Positions 31,602 through 40,472 are shown, numbered from the stretch's first letter. The stretch: 41,932 nt of DNA from an uncultured Bacteroidales bacterium (GCA_947630665.1 CANRID010000018.1:1-41932), one strand, 5' to 3'. Made by a program: numbers and translations. The notes: generated from the letters alone by a model not told the origin.

Positions 31602-33359
31602 CTATTTTTTCATCTGTGCTTTCCTTTCCCGTACTTTTTCCTCGATTCCCATGCTTTTGTCCAAAGCAGCGGCCTGTTCCCAGTAGATGAATGCCAGATC
31701 ATATTCTTTGAGCTTGTATAGAACCTCTGCGTAATGATCCAGTACATCCGCATTCTCTTTTCCTCCGTAGAGCATGGCATGTTTGAAATAGGTTTTGGCC
31801 TCTTCGCATCGGTCCATCAGGTATAGAATCCAACCGAATGTATCTAAATAGGTGGGATTGTCCGGTTCCGACTCTACGGTTTTTTTGCTCATCTCATACG
31901 CTTTTTTCAGATTCTTGTTTTCTAAAGCCAGATAATAAGCGTAATTGTTGAGGACGGGATTGTGGTTCGGATTTATTTCGAGGGCCTTTTTATAATAGGC
32001 GTATGATTGTCCGGAGCGGTTCGTTTCGTGCGAAAGGTCTCCGAGCATGGCGTAGGCCGTAAGCAGTGTCGCGGTATCGTTTTGAGGCAATGCAACGGCT
32101 TCTATCTGCCGGTAGGTTTTGATGGCCTGTTCCGGCCGGTTGGTCTGATATTGTGCGATGCCCGTCAGCTGCAAGAAATCCGTGTTGCCTGGGAATTTCT
32201 CCAGGATTTTCCCGGCTTCGCTTTCAAGCTCTTCCCAGTCCTCCAGATAATAAATATAGGTCAGGTACTGGAAAGCGGCCGAAAAACTGTCGGGATGCTG
32301 CCTGTAATTATCTTGCAGGATCTTCTTGCTTTTTTCCTTGTCTCCGAATTCGTTGTGATAGGCGGCTATCAGCATCATGGTGGTGGAGTCCTTGGGATGC
32401 GCGGTTTCGAGGTCCGCCATGAGAGTATCCACCTGAGGTTTGAAATTCTGAATGAACTGGGGGGACTGGAGCAGCTGCGTCAGATATTCCTGTTTCATCT
32501 GCGGATTGACGTAAGGGCTTTTAATAAAAGGCGTTACCTTTTCAAAAAACAGATTGTATTCCCGGTGCATGCGGTGTATTTCGGCCTGACCGAATTGGGC
32601 GGGCGCGTAAGACGGTTCCGTTTCTAAGGCGCGGGCGTAATATTTCATGGCGAGCGTGTCGCGGTAACGGTCTGCATACATATCACCTATGAGGGTTTCG
32701 ATGCGTGCGGACTGGAATTCTTTATCGAACTCTATCAGATATTTCAAGGCTCCTTCCCAGTCCTGTTGTATCCGGTAAAGGTTGAATCTGGCTAACCCCA
32801 CCGCTTCGCTTTTTCCGGCGATCCGCTCTATTTTATCTAAGGTCCTGACAGAGTTCCCGATATCCTGTTTGTTCATGTAGAGGTCTGCCAGAGCGTAATA
32901 TATGTCGGTCTTTTTCGGATACAGAGAGATGAGTTTCTCGTATGTCTGTATGGCTTCTTCCGGCCGGCCTGTCCTCAGATAAAGCCGCGCCAGCAGATCG
33001 TTGTACCAATAATTGGCCGAATCCAGTGCAAGGGCTTTTTTCAGCAGCACTTCTCCCGATACCAGATCCTGTGCCATCAGGGAAATGTTGGACAGGTAAA
33101 AGTAAGCGGCATCGTTGGATGGATCTTTTTCCAACAGTTTGAGAAAATTCGCTTTGGCCAGCTCGGGATTTCGCATATTATAGTATCGGATTCCTTCCAG
33201 CAGATAATCTTCTTTGTTCCGGTCGGACCGTATTTCTTCAGTCGGCAGGACTTTTTCCCCGGATGCTTTTTCCCGGAATTTCTTTTGCTGTGCGGACAGC
33301 GTAGAGCAAAGGAGCGTAGGTATAAGCAGGAGAGAAATGATGTATTTTGTGAAAGCCAT
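31602..33359 (-). CDS. Secreted tetratricopeptide-repeat protein
   Basis: A signal peptide (to about LSAQ, residue 24) is followed by TPR-type repeats through nearly the whole 585 residues. Clear examples are AAYFYLSNISLMAQ, YYALADLYMNKQDI, NNYAYYLALENKN and YLDTFGWILYLMDR. It is a periplasmic protein-interaction scaffold with no catalytic motif. It heads the transcript that continues into the EnvC-like gene; a TPR gene upstream of EnvC is a recurring arrangement in Bacteroidetes. A minus-strand TATTTTTG box lies 43 bases upstream. Confidence 0.9.
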   Translation of the reverse strand: MAFTKYIISLLLIPTLLCSTLSAQQKKFREKASGEKVLPTEEIRSDRNKEDYLLEGIRYYNMRNPELAKANFLKLLEKDPSNDAAYFYLSNISLMAQDLVSGEVLLKKALALDSANYWYNDLLARLYLRTGRPEEAIQTYEKLISLYPKKTDIYYALADLYMNKQDIGNSVRTLDKIERIAGKSEAVGLARFNLYRIQQDWEGALKYLIEFDKEFQSARIETLIGDMYADRYRDTLAMKYYARALETEPSYAPAQFGQAEIHRMHREYNLFFEKVTPFIKSPYVNPQMKQEYLTQLLQSPQFIQNFKPQVDTLMADLETAHPKDSTTMMLIAAYHNEFGDKEKSKKILQDNYRQHPDSFSAAFQYLTYIYYLEDWEELESEAGKILEKFPGNTDFLQLTGIAQYQTNRPEQAIKTYRQIEAVALPQNDTATLLTAYAMLGDLSHETNRSGQSYAYYKKALEINPNHNPVLNNYAYYLALENKNLKKAYEMSKKTVESEPDNPTYLDTFGWILYLMDRCEEAKTYFKHAMLYGGKENADVLDHYAEVLYKLKEYDLAFIYWEQAAALDKSMGIEEKVRERKAQMKK

Positions 33360-33401
33360 AAATTTAATTTGACATCTTTTATAAAGATCGAATGTAAATT
33401 A

Positions 33402-33409
33402 CAAAAATA
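33402..33409 (-). promoter_or_regulatory. -7 promoter box of the TPR-envC operon (TATTTTTG)
   Basis: The minus strand reads TATTTTTG, matching TAnnTTTG, 43 bases upstream of the start at 33359. Confidence 0.5.
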
Positions 33410-33506
33410 GCAAAATCCATGCTATATGATGGATTGGAGCGAATAATTTTAATTTTTTTTTAAACTTGCAACTTTTATTCCCAAATTTGCATCTATTCTA
33501 TAATCA

Positions 33507-34058
33507 ATGGTACATAACCTATTGCCTCGAAATCCGGAACAGATGCTGATTAGCCGGTGCTTGCAGAATGACCGGCTGGCCCAGCGAGAGATGTATGAAA
33601 TGTTATCTGCGAGAATGTTCGCAGTGTGTGTCAGGTATATAGGCGATAGAGAAGAGGCTAAGGATGTTCTTCATGACGGGTTTATCACTTTATTTTCCCG
33701 GCTGGAGAGCTTTAAGGGAGAGGGATCTTTCGAGGGTTGGGCCAGGCGTATATTCGTGAATACGGCTTTGATGCATTTACGGAAGTCGGATATTCTCAAA
33801 CATTCGGAAGATCTGGAATCTTCCGCGGCGGATATGAAGGAGGGGCCTTCGGTTATGGACCGGATGGAAGCCGCGGAGTTGTTGAAACTGATAGCCCGGA
33901 TGCCTGCGGGTTTCAGGACGGTTTTCAATTTATATGCGATCGAGGGATATTCGCATCAGGAAATCGCCCATGTGTTGAATATAAGCGAAGGCGGTTCCAG
34001 ATCCCAGTTAAGCCGGGCAAGGATATGGCTGAAAGAGCGATTAAGGAATTATCAATAA
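33507..34058 (+). CDS. ECF-type RNA polymerase sigma factor
   Basis: Region 2 is seen in AVCVRYIGDREEAKDVLHDGFITLFSRL-type sequence (GDREEAKDVLHDGF, FEGWARRIFVNTALMHLRK), and region 4 in FNLYAIEGYSHQEIAHVLN followed by SEGGSRSQLSRAR. Length is 183 aa. The 28-base gap to the next gene, a membrane-anchored anti-sigma-like protein, indicates a sigma/anti-sigma pair. The upstream CAAATTTG (33482-33489) is one base off the housekeeping -7 consensus; the operon may also be autoregulated. Confidence 0.94.
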   Translation: MVHNLLPRNPEQMLISRCLQNDRLAQREMYEMLSARMFAVCVRYIGDREEAKDVLHDGFITLFSRLESFKGEGSFEGWARRIFVNTALMHLRKSDILKHSEDLESSAADMKEGPSVMDRMEAAELLKLIARMPAGFRTVFNLYAIEGYSHQEIAHVLNISEGGSRSQLSRARIWLKERLRNYQ

Positions 34059-34086
34059 AAAGACCGCGGACGGCGGATAGAAAATA

Positions 34087-35373
34087 ATGGACGACAAAGA
34101 GTTAGATAAATTATTCCGGGAAAAGCTGGGTTCTTATTCGGAACCTTCGGAAGATATTTGGCCTTTGATCGAGGCTTCGCTGGAGAAATCCGCCGTTGTC
34201 CCGTTGCGCCGTGCGAAATTCCGCCGGACAATCATGACAATCGCCGCTGCCGCCGCTGTTGCCGCAATCGGTTTTATTTTATGGGTTCCCGACGGTTCCC
34301 GTTCAGGCAGTCTGTCCGTTGAAGAACATGCGTTGGCGGAAAACCCGGTTCTATCCGTACCGTCATCGGGGGAAAGAACAGAGGAAAATATCGGGATTGC
34401 GGATACCGGAACGGAGAAAACAGGATATGCCGGTTCTGTGAAGAAAACGGAAAACCCGGCTACGGAGAAAACGTCCGGTTCCGTAACGAAAAAAGATGCT
34501 TCCGTAGAAAGGCTTTCGGATCAGGCGTCCGAGAGTACGGTTTCGGAAGACAAGAAGGAAACGATCACCGCTACCGGTTCCGACAACGCTCGGCCGGATA
34601 AGCCGACCGAAGGGCTATCCGATAAAAAGGAGAATAATCTGCCGGAGCGGACTGAGGAAAAATCGGCTGGAAAGCAAAATTATGAACGGTACTTTTTAGG
34701 AGATGGGTATTTTGCGGAAAATTCCGGTTCCAAGAAAGGCAAATACCTGCTGGCCGTATCTTCCAATCTGGCTTCCGGAATGGATAAGGCCGTACAAGGA
34801 ACTTCCATAATGAATATGCTCTCTTCCGGGAATCTTCCGGATTTCACCTCGGGCAAGGTACCCAGCGTGGAACGGATTTCCGATGTAAAGTATTCCATGC
34901 CTCTGAATGTAGGAGTACAGGTGCAGTTGAAGATCGATTCTCATCTGGCCATAGGTTTGGGAATCCGTTATTCTTTTTTGCAAAGCAAATACGACGGGTT
35001 GATCAATAAGAAATTCAACCGGGTAAAACAGTCCCTGCATTATATAGGAATCCCCGTCAATCTGTATGCGATCATCCTGGATAGGAAGAATTTCATGGTA
35101 TATGCCAATGCGGGGGGAAGTTTGGAGAAAGGATTGCGCGCGGAATATTCGTTCCAAAGCTATGACGGAAGTACGCATGCAAGCAGTTCCATAAGTGGCG
35201 TTTCCTATTCCGTGAATGCGGGATTAGGCGTAGAATACAGATTTGTTCCTCTATTGGGCGTATATCTGCAACCCGATATCGTTTACTATTTCAATTCTAA
35301 AATACCCGCCAGTATCCGTACCGACCAGCCTTTCCAGGCCGGAGCGGAAATCGGTTTCAGATTTCATTTCTGA
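34087..35373 (+). CDS. Dual-membrane-spanning anti-sigma factor (Dma-like): inner-membrane helix, long linker, outer-membrane barrel
   Basis: The N-terminal 48 residues (MDDKELDKLFREKLG and EPSEDIWPLIEASLEK) look like a short cytoplasmic sigma-binding region. A single membrane helix lies at about 49-67 (AAAAAVAAIGFILWV). Residues about 68-195 are a low-complexity Ser/Thr/Glu/Lys linker without predicted fold. Residues about 218-428 are a beta-barrel ending GFRFHF, with the terminal Phe of outer-membrane proteins. Together with the adjacent ECF gene this is the architecture of the Bacteroides Dma/Das pair linked to outer-membrane sensing and vesiculation. Its last 10 bases overlap mlaF. Confidence 0.8.
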   Translation: MDDKELDKLFREKLGSYSEPSEDIWPLIEASLEKSAVVPLRRAKFRRTIMTIAAAAAVAAIGFILWVPDGSRSGSLSVEEHALAENPVLSVPSSGERTEENIGIADTGTEKTGYAGSVKKTENPATEKTSGSVTKKDASVERLSDQASESTVSEDKKETITATGSDNARPDKPTEGLSDKKENNLPERTEEKSAGKQNYERYFLGDGYFAENSGSKKGKYLLAVSSNLASGMDKAVQGTSIMNMLSSGNLPDFTSGKVPSVERISDVKYSMPLNVGVQVQLKIDSHLAIGLGIRYSFLQSKYDGLINKKFNRVKQSLHYIGIPVNLYAIILDRKNFMVYANAGGSLEKGLRAEYSFQSYDGSTHASSSISGVSYSVNAGLGVEYRFVPLLGVYLQPDIVYYFNSKIPASIRTDQPFQAGAEIGFRFHF

Positions 35374-36149
35374 TCTTCCGGATTCTTTTTTTCCTGCCGG
35401 AGCAGTGACTTGAGCTGCTGGGCCATAGGGGAGGCGAAGACAAAACCGTTCAGCTCCTTGCAATCGGAGTGCAGGATATCTTTATTGCTGCCTTCCCATA
35501 ACAGTTCTCCGTGATAGATGAATCCCACTTTGTCTCCGATTTCCATTACCGAGTTCATGTCATGGGTGTTGACGATGGTGGTAATGCCGTATTCCTGAGT
35601 AATTTCCTGTATGAGGCGGTCTATGAGGATGGAGGTAGTGGGGTCGAGGCCGGAATTGGGTTCGTCGCAAAAAAGATATTTGGGGTTCAGCGCGATGGCT
35701 CGTGCGATACCTACCCTTTTCTGCATGCCCCCGCTTAATTCCGAAGGGCGTTTTTTATTGGCGTTTTCCAGATTCACCCTTTTGAGGCAGAAATTCACCC
35801 GATCTAATTTTTGTTCTTTGCTCCAGTCTGTAAAGAAGTCCATCGGGAACATGATATTTTCTTCCACGGTGGCGAAATCGAACAGGGCGCTTCCCTGGAA
35901 AAGCATTCCCACTTGCGTCCGGAGCTGTTTCTTGGCATTCAGATCCAATTTGTTAAACAGAAGGTCATCGTACCAGATTTCTCCTTTTTCCGGCTCGAAA
36001 AGTCCTACCAAACATTTGAGAAGCACCGTTTTTCCCGATCCGCTCGCTCCTATTATGAGGGAACATTCTCCGGGATTGTACCGGATGGAGATATCTTTCA
36101 AGACTTCTTTTCCGTCGAATTCTTTATATAAATGTTTTACGGTAATCAT
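35364..36149 (-). CDS. mlaF: ABC transporter ATPase, MlaF type
   Basis: This is the ATPase of an Mla-type phospholipid transport complex that helps keep the outer membrane asymmetric. Walker A is GASGSGKTVL, the signature is LSGGMQKRVGIARA, and Walker B is YLFCDEPNSGLDP; the LSGGM...PNSGLDP combination is typical of MlaF. It begins 17 bases after mlaE. The C-terminus is long (261 aa) and slightly overlaps the convergent barrel gene. No MCE (mlaD) gene follows. Confidence 0.92.
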   Translation of the reverse strand: MITVKHLYKEFDGKEVLKDISIRYNPGECSLIIGASGSGKTVLLKCLVGLFEPEKGEIWYDDLLFNKLDLNAKKQLRTQVGMLFQGSALFDFATVEENIMFPMDFFTDWSKEQKLDRVNFCLKRVNLENANKKRPSELSGGMQKRVGIARAIALNPKYLFCDEPNSGLDPTTSILIDRLIQEITQEYGITTIVNTHDMNSVMEIGDKVGFIYHGELLWEGSNKDILHSDCKELNGFVFASPMAQQLKSLLRQEKKNPEDQK

Positions 36150-36166
36150 TTCCTCATCGATAATTA

Positions 36167-36907
36167 TTATAGCATGATCTTAGTGATAATCAGGTTGAAT
36201 ATCAGAATCAACCCGCTGCTTACGACAATGGCTTTCGTACTGGATCTTCCCACTCCCAACGACCCTCCCGAGGCATGATATCCGTAAAATGAGGAAATCG
36301 AGGTGATGATGAAGCAAAATACGGCGGTTTTGGTCATACTGTAATAGATATAGAACGGCTTGAACGCGAACTGAATACCATCTACATATTGGGACAGGGT
36401 AACCATTCCCGTAAATATCACGATCAAGGCGCCTCCCAGCAACCCCACCATAAAACTTTCCAGCATCAAAAACGGACTTAGGGTAGTGGCGGAGGTTATT
36501 TTGGGAAGGATCAGATAATTGGCGGAATTGACCCCCATGATTTCCATGGCGTCTATCTGCTCGGTAATGCGCATGCTGCCTATTTCCGAGGCGATGTTGG
36601 ATCCGATTTTTCCGGCCAGGATCAGGGCGATCATGGTGGAACAGAATTCCAGTACCAAACTTTCCCGGGCCATATAGCCTACGTACATTTTGGGAATAAA
36701 CGGACTTTCGAGATTGTTGGCTGTCTGTATGACGATTACCGCGCCTATGAAAATGGAGATGATACTAACGATAGGGATGGAGTCCAGTATGAGTTTTTCT
36801 GCTTCCACGGCATATTGTTTCCAGAAAATCTTCCATTTTTCGGGCTTCTGGAAAACTCTTTTCATCAGCAGATAGTATTGTCCCACCAATTCCAGGGTCT
36901 TTTTCAT
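36167..36907 (-). CDS. mlaE: ABC transporter permease, MlaE type
   Basis: This is the inner-membrane permease of the Mla phospholipid transporter. The family segments EFCSTMIALILAGKIGSNIA, ITEQIDAMEIMGVNS and the final GVGRSSTKAIVVSSGLILIF are present, with five to six hydrophobic segments. The start at 36907 overlaps the expected transcription start of a TAGTTTTG box (36910-36917). An internal ATG at 36865 is a possible alternative start. It leads the mlaE-mlaF pair. Confidence 0.92.
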   Translation of the reverse strand: MKKTLELVGQYYLLMKRVFQKPEKWKIFWKQYAVEAEKLILDSIPIVSIISIFIGAVIVIQTANNLESPFIPKMYVGYMARESLVLEFCSTMIALILAGKIGSNIASEIGSMRITEQIDAMEIMGVNSANYLILPKITSATTLSPFLMLESFMVGLLGGALIVIFTGMVTLSQYVDGIQFAFKPFYIYYSMTKTAVFCFIITSISSFYGYHASGGSLGVGRSSTKAIVVSSGLILIFNLIITKIML

Positions 36908-36909
36908 CG

Positions 36910-36917
36910 CAAAACTA
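36910..36917 (-). promoter_or_regulatory. -7 promoter box touching the mlaE start (TAGTTTTG)
   Basis: The minus strand reads TAGTTTTG, matching TAnnTTTG, two bases from the ATG at 36907. This gives a leaderless message if both are used. Confidence 0.35.
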
Positions 36918-36957
36918 AATTTCGTGCAATTTACACATTTTTTTATTTATTAAATAA

Positions 36958-38280
36958 TTGTTAATTTCGCTTGATATTCCTTTAACATATATTTTGAAAT
37001 TTCTATATAATATAGGGATCCGCTTATATCCCGCCTTTGTAAGAATTGCGTCCGCTTTTAATGCGAAAGCCGGATTATTCTACAATGGAAGAAAAGGATT
37101 GTTGCAGAGAATCGCAAAGGAAGTCCCCTCGGATGTTCCTCTGATCTGGTTTCATTGTTCTTCCGTAGGGGAATTCGAACAGGCCCGGCCGGTGATGGAA
37201 TGGTATAAAAAGGAAAGACCCGGTTATAAATTGCTCCTGACGTTTTTCTCTCCCAGCGGATACGAGCTGCGTAAAAATTATGAACTGGCGGACTGGGTAT
37301 ATTATATGCCTGTGGATACTCCTGAAAATGCGAAAGCCTTCGTCAAGGCGGTCAATCCCCGCAAGGCCATTTTCATCAAATACGAGTTTTGGTATAATTA
37401 TCTCGAAGCGCTGAAGGCGAACAGTACGGAAATCTATATCGTTTCCGCTATTTTCCGGCCTTCCCAGATATTTTTCAAATGGTACGGAGGATTCTTCCGC
37501 AGGATGTTGAAAAATTATACGCGGTTTTTCGTTCAGGATGAACAGTCCCGGGAATTGCTGTCGGGAATAGGCATAAAGGAAAACGTGGTAGTAAGCGGAG
37601 ATACCCGTTTCGACCGGGTCTATCAGATTACCCGCAACGGCCGGGAGTTGCCGTTAGTAAAAAAGTTCAGCCAGTCGGCCCTTACTTTTGTGGCGGGCAG
37701 CACCTGGGAGCCGGATGAGGAATTATTGGCGAAGGTGCTCAGGAATTTTTCCAAAGTCAAGCTGATTATCGCTCCCCATGAGATACATAAAGAACATATC
37801 TGTAAGATAGAGTCCCTTTTTGCCGGCTCCGGATACAGGATAATGAAATATTCCGATTTCGATAAGGAGATATCTCCCGACGGATGGTCGTCCGGAGAAA
37901 TCCTGCCTGATGCAGAGAAAAAATTGGAGCATGCCAATGTGCTGATAATCGATTGCTTGGGCGTACTTTCCACGGTGTACCGGTACGGACGGTTCGCTTA
38001 CATCGGGGGAGGATTCGGAGTAGGAATACACAATATTCTGGAAGCGGCCACTTACGGGGTTCCGGTGATTTTCGGACCTAACTATCATAAATTCAAAGAA
38101 GCGAAAGATCTTGTCTCCTTAGGTGGAGCTTTTCCGGTTTCGGATCACACGCAGCTATATGATATTGTGGGGAAATTGACGGCGTTGCCCGAATTCCGGG
38201 AAGCTAAGGGAGCTGTCTGTCGGGAGTATGTGGAGAAAAATCTGGGCGCTACGGCGAGAGTGGTGGAAAATATCGAATAA
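36958..38280 (+). CDS. kdtA: 3-deoxy-D-manno-octulosonic acid (Kdo) transferase
   Basis: KdtA/WaaA adds Kdo to lipid A precursors at the inner membrane. The N-terminal anchor and the motif FHCSSVGEFEQARPV, then YMPVDTPENAKAFV, IFIKYEFWYNYL and the donor-site segment FGPNYHKFKEAKDL, identify it. No ATG lies near the N-terminus. The start used here is a TTG at 36958; a TTG at 36994 gives MKFLYNIGIRLYP, which aligns about as well with the family and is a real alternative. Length is 440 aa. Confidence 0.92.
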   Translation: MLISLDIPLTYILKFLYNIGIRLYPAFVRIASAFNAKAGLFYNGRKGLLQRIAKEVPSDVPLIWFHCSSVGEFEQARPVMEWYKKERPGYKLLLTFFSPSGYELRKNYELADWVYYMPVDTPENAKAFVKAVNPRKAIFIKYEFWYNYLEALKANSTEIYIVSAIFRPSQIFFKWYGGFFRRMLKNYTRFFVQDEQSRELLSGIGIKENVVVSGDTRFDRVYQITRNGRELPLVKKFSQSALTFVAGSTWEPDEELLAKVLRNFSKVKLIIAPHEIHKEHICKIESLFAGSGYRIMKYSDFDKEISPDGWSSGEILPDAEKKLEHANVLIIDCLGVLSTVYRYGRFAYIGGGFGVGIHNILEAATYGVPVIFGPNYHKFKEAKDLVSLGGAFPVSDHTQLYDIVGKLTALPEFREAKGAVCREYVEKNLGATARVVENIE

Positions 38281-38402
38281 AAATTTTAAAAATCCGTAAA
38301 TTTTCTATTGCGGTTCGTAAAATACGTAAAATATCCGTTTCCGTCCCGGGAATCGGTAAATCCCGTTTAATTTTATTCCGTAAAAATTCCGGAGGGGAAA
38401 GG
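38281..38402. other. kdtA-yifB spacer with recurring CGTAAAA words
   Basis: An AT-rich spacer with CGTAAA(A) at 38295, 38316, 38325 and 38389 and a GGTAAAT variant between. No gene, clear promoter box or terminator is seen. GGAGGGGAAAGG lies directly before the yifB ATG and is an unusually strong Shine-Dalgarno-like sequence for this phylum. Confidence 0.4.
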
Positions 38403-39953
38403 ATGTTGTGTAAAGTGTATTGCGCCTGTTGCCGGGGTATAGAGGTAATTACCGTTACGGTGGAAGTGGATGTGACGGACGGGATTTCGTTTTTTCTGGT
38501 GGGGTTGCCGGACAGCGCGGTAAAAGAAAGCCAGCAGCGGATCTCCAGTGCCTTGGGACGGTACGGTTTCAGGATACCGGGGAAAAAGATAGTGATTAAT
38601 ATGGCTCCTGCCAATATCCGGAAAGAAGGATCCGCTTTCGATGTGGCCATTGCTATCGGGATAATATGCGCTTCCGGACAAATCCGCATTCCCCGCACGG
38701 ACGAGTTCATCATTTTGGGAGAATTGGCTTTGGACGGATCTCTCAGACCGGTTTCGGGCGCTCTGCCGGTAGTGCTGCATGCCCGTGAAAAAGGATTTCG
38801 GGGCTGTATCCTCCCGGCCGCTTCTGCCGGAGAAGGCGCCCGGATAGAGGGGACTACGGTTTTCGGCGCGGATAATCTGGGCGATGTAATCCGTATTTTA
38901 TGCGATCCCGACAAGGCAGCGGATAAAGTGGCGGTTTCTTTGCCGGAGGCCGGAAATGTGTCGGAAGCTCCAAAACGGGATTTCGATTTTGCGGATATCA
39001 AAGGACAGACATTGGCAAAGAGGGGATTGGAGATAGCGGCTGCCGGGGGACATAATGTCATTATGATAGGAAGTCCGGGGGCCGGAAAAACCTTTATGGC
39101 CAAATGTATTCCTTCTATCCTCCCGCCCATGACCAAAGAAGAATCGATAGAAACAAGTAAAATCTATTCCGTGGCCGGCCTGCTGGATTCTTCCGGCGGG
39201 CTGATGCGCGATCGTCCCTTCAGGGCGCCTCATCATAATTGTACGGTGGGGGCGCTTACCGGCGGCGGGATGCACGGGATGCCGGGAGAGGTATCCTTGG
39301 CCCATAACGGAGTGTTATTTTTGGATGAGTTTGCCGAATTCAGCCGCTCCGCTTTGGAAATGCTGCGTCAGCCGTTGGAGGATGGAGCCATTCAGATATG
39401 CCGCGTGCAGAACAAGTTCCATTATCCTGCGTCTTTTATGCTGGTAGCCTCTATGAATCCCTGTCCCTGCGGATATTTATGGGAGGGGACCGGCAGATGC
39501 AGATGCAGTTCTTCGTCCGTAATGAGATACATGAACCGCGTTTCCGGTCCGTTGCTGGACAGAATGGATATTCAATTGAATGTCAAACCGGTATTGTCTT
39601 CCGAGATGGTTTCGGACCGGGAAAGCGAATCGAGTGCGGTGATAGCGGAGCGCGTAAAAAGAGCCCGGGATATCCAAAATGACCGTTACAAGGGGGCGGG
39701 ATTTTTTACCAATGCGCAAATTCCCCCTGCGCAGATGGAGAGGTTTTGTAAAATAGGGGAAAAGGAGAAGAAATATTTAGAGACCCTCATCTCCCGTTTG
39801 GGCCTGTCGGCTCGCGGATATACGAGAATATTGAAAATTTCCAGAACGATTGCCGATCTGGATGGGGAGGAATTTTTATCTTTGAAACATATTTGCGAAG
39901 CCCTCCAGTTCCGGAGTCTGGACAGGAACTCTTTGGACGGGGCTTCCGTTTAA
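38403..39953 (+). CDS. YifB/ComM-family Mg-chelatase-like AAA+ ATPase
   Basis: Members are hexameric AAA+ helicases; ComM promotes branch migration in natural transformation. An N-terminal Lon-like ChlI domain (FFLVGLPDSAVKESQQRISS) precedes the AAA+ core: Walker A GSPGAGKTFMAKC near residue 223 and Walker B FLDEFAEF near 308. A C-terminal Mg-chelatase region (LSARGYTRILKISRTIADL) follows. Length (516 aa) is typical. It is followed 12 bases later by tsaE. Whether this organism is transformable cannot be judged here. Confidence 0.95.
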   Translation: MLCKVYCACCRGIEVITVTVEVDVTDGISFFLVGLPDSAVKESQQRISSALGRYGFRIPGKKIVINMAPANIRKEGSAFDVAIAIGIICASGQIRIPRTDEFIILGELALDGSLRPVSGALPVVLHAREKGFRGCILPAASAGEGARIEGTTVFGADNLGDVIRILCDPDKAADKVAVSLPEAGNVSEAPKRDFDFADIKGQTLAKRGLEIAAAGGHNVIMIGSPGAGKTFMAKCIPSILPPMTKEESIETSKIYSVAGLLDSSGGLMRDRPFRAPHHNCTVGALTGGGMHGMPGEVSLAHNGVLFLDEFAEFSRSALEMLRQPLEDGAIQICRVQNKFHYPASFMLVASMNPCPCGYLWEGTGRCRCSSSSVMRYMNRVSGPLLDRMDIQLNVKPVLSSEMVSDRESESSAVIAERVKRARDIQNDRYKGAGFFTNAQIPPAQMERFCKIGEKEKKYLETLISRLGLSARGYTRILKISRTIADLDGEEFLSLKHICEALQFRSLDRNSLDGASV

Positions 39954-39965
39954 ATATATTCTGAT

Positions 39966-40406
39966 ATGCTGAAATTGATTAGAATCGATGATGCGGGAGA
40001 AATTTCCCGGGCTGCGGCCGAGTTTGTGGAATATATTTCCTCCTCGGATCTTCAAAGTAATATTTTCGCTTTTTTCGGACAGATGGGAGCCGGAAAAACT
40101 ACTTTCATTACGGCGCTTTGCAAAGAGCTGGGAGTTTCGGATACGGTCAACAGCCCTACTTTTACTATCGTAAACGAATATAGGGCGGCCAAAGGATTTC
40201 CCGTTTATCATTTCGATTTTTACCGGATCAACAAATTGTCCGAGGCTTATGATCTGGGGTTGGACGAATATTTTGGGGGAGAGGGTCTTTGCCTGATCGA
40301 ATGGCCGGAAAAGATAGAGGAAATTTTACCGGAGGATGCCGTCAGGATAGAAATAAAGGTCAATGAGGACGGAAGCCGGGAATTACGGATCGGAGAAAAG
40401 GGCTGA
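39966..40406 (+). CDS. tsaE: tRNA threonylcarbamoyladenosine biosynthesis ATPase TsaE
   Basis: TsaE is the ATPase of the TsaB-TsaD-TsaE complex that makes t6A37 in ANN-decoding tRNAs. The P-loop is GQMGAGKTTF near residue 38; the family segments VNSPTFTIVNEY, YHFDFYRI and LIEWPEKI follow. At 146 aa it is complete. Two terminator-like hairpins lie just downstream. Confidence 0.95.
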   Translation: MLKLIRIDDAGEISRAAAEFVEYISSSDLQSNIFAFFGQMGAGKTTFITALCKELGVSDTVNSPTFTIVNEYRAAKGFPVYHFDFYRINKLSEAYDLGLDEYFGGEGLCLIEWPEKIEEILPEDAVRIEIKVNEDGSRELRIGEKG

Positions 40407-40426
40407 CAAGTCCCGTCTTTACGATT

Positions 40427-40464
40427 TCACCCCTGTCGAAGTTCATTCCGGCAGGGGTGATTTT
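40427..40464 (+). terminator. Terminator after tsaE (first hairpin, usable on both strands)
   Basis: TCACCCCTG (40427-40435) pairs with CAGGGGTGA (40452-40460), followed by TTTTC on the plus strand. It closes the kdtA-yifB-tsaE direction. The stem is symmetrical enough to act on the minus strand after the NamZ-like gene. Confidence 0.65.
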
Positions 40465-40472
40465 CAATTTCG

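Noticed and set aside
36958-36993. Unusual TTG start of kdtA as evidence of a truncated gene
   Set aside because: All Kdo-transferase motifs and the N-terminal anchor are present; only the exact start codon (36958 or 36994) is uncertain.
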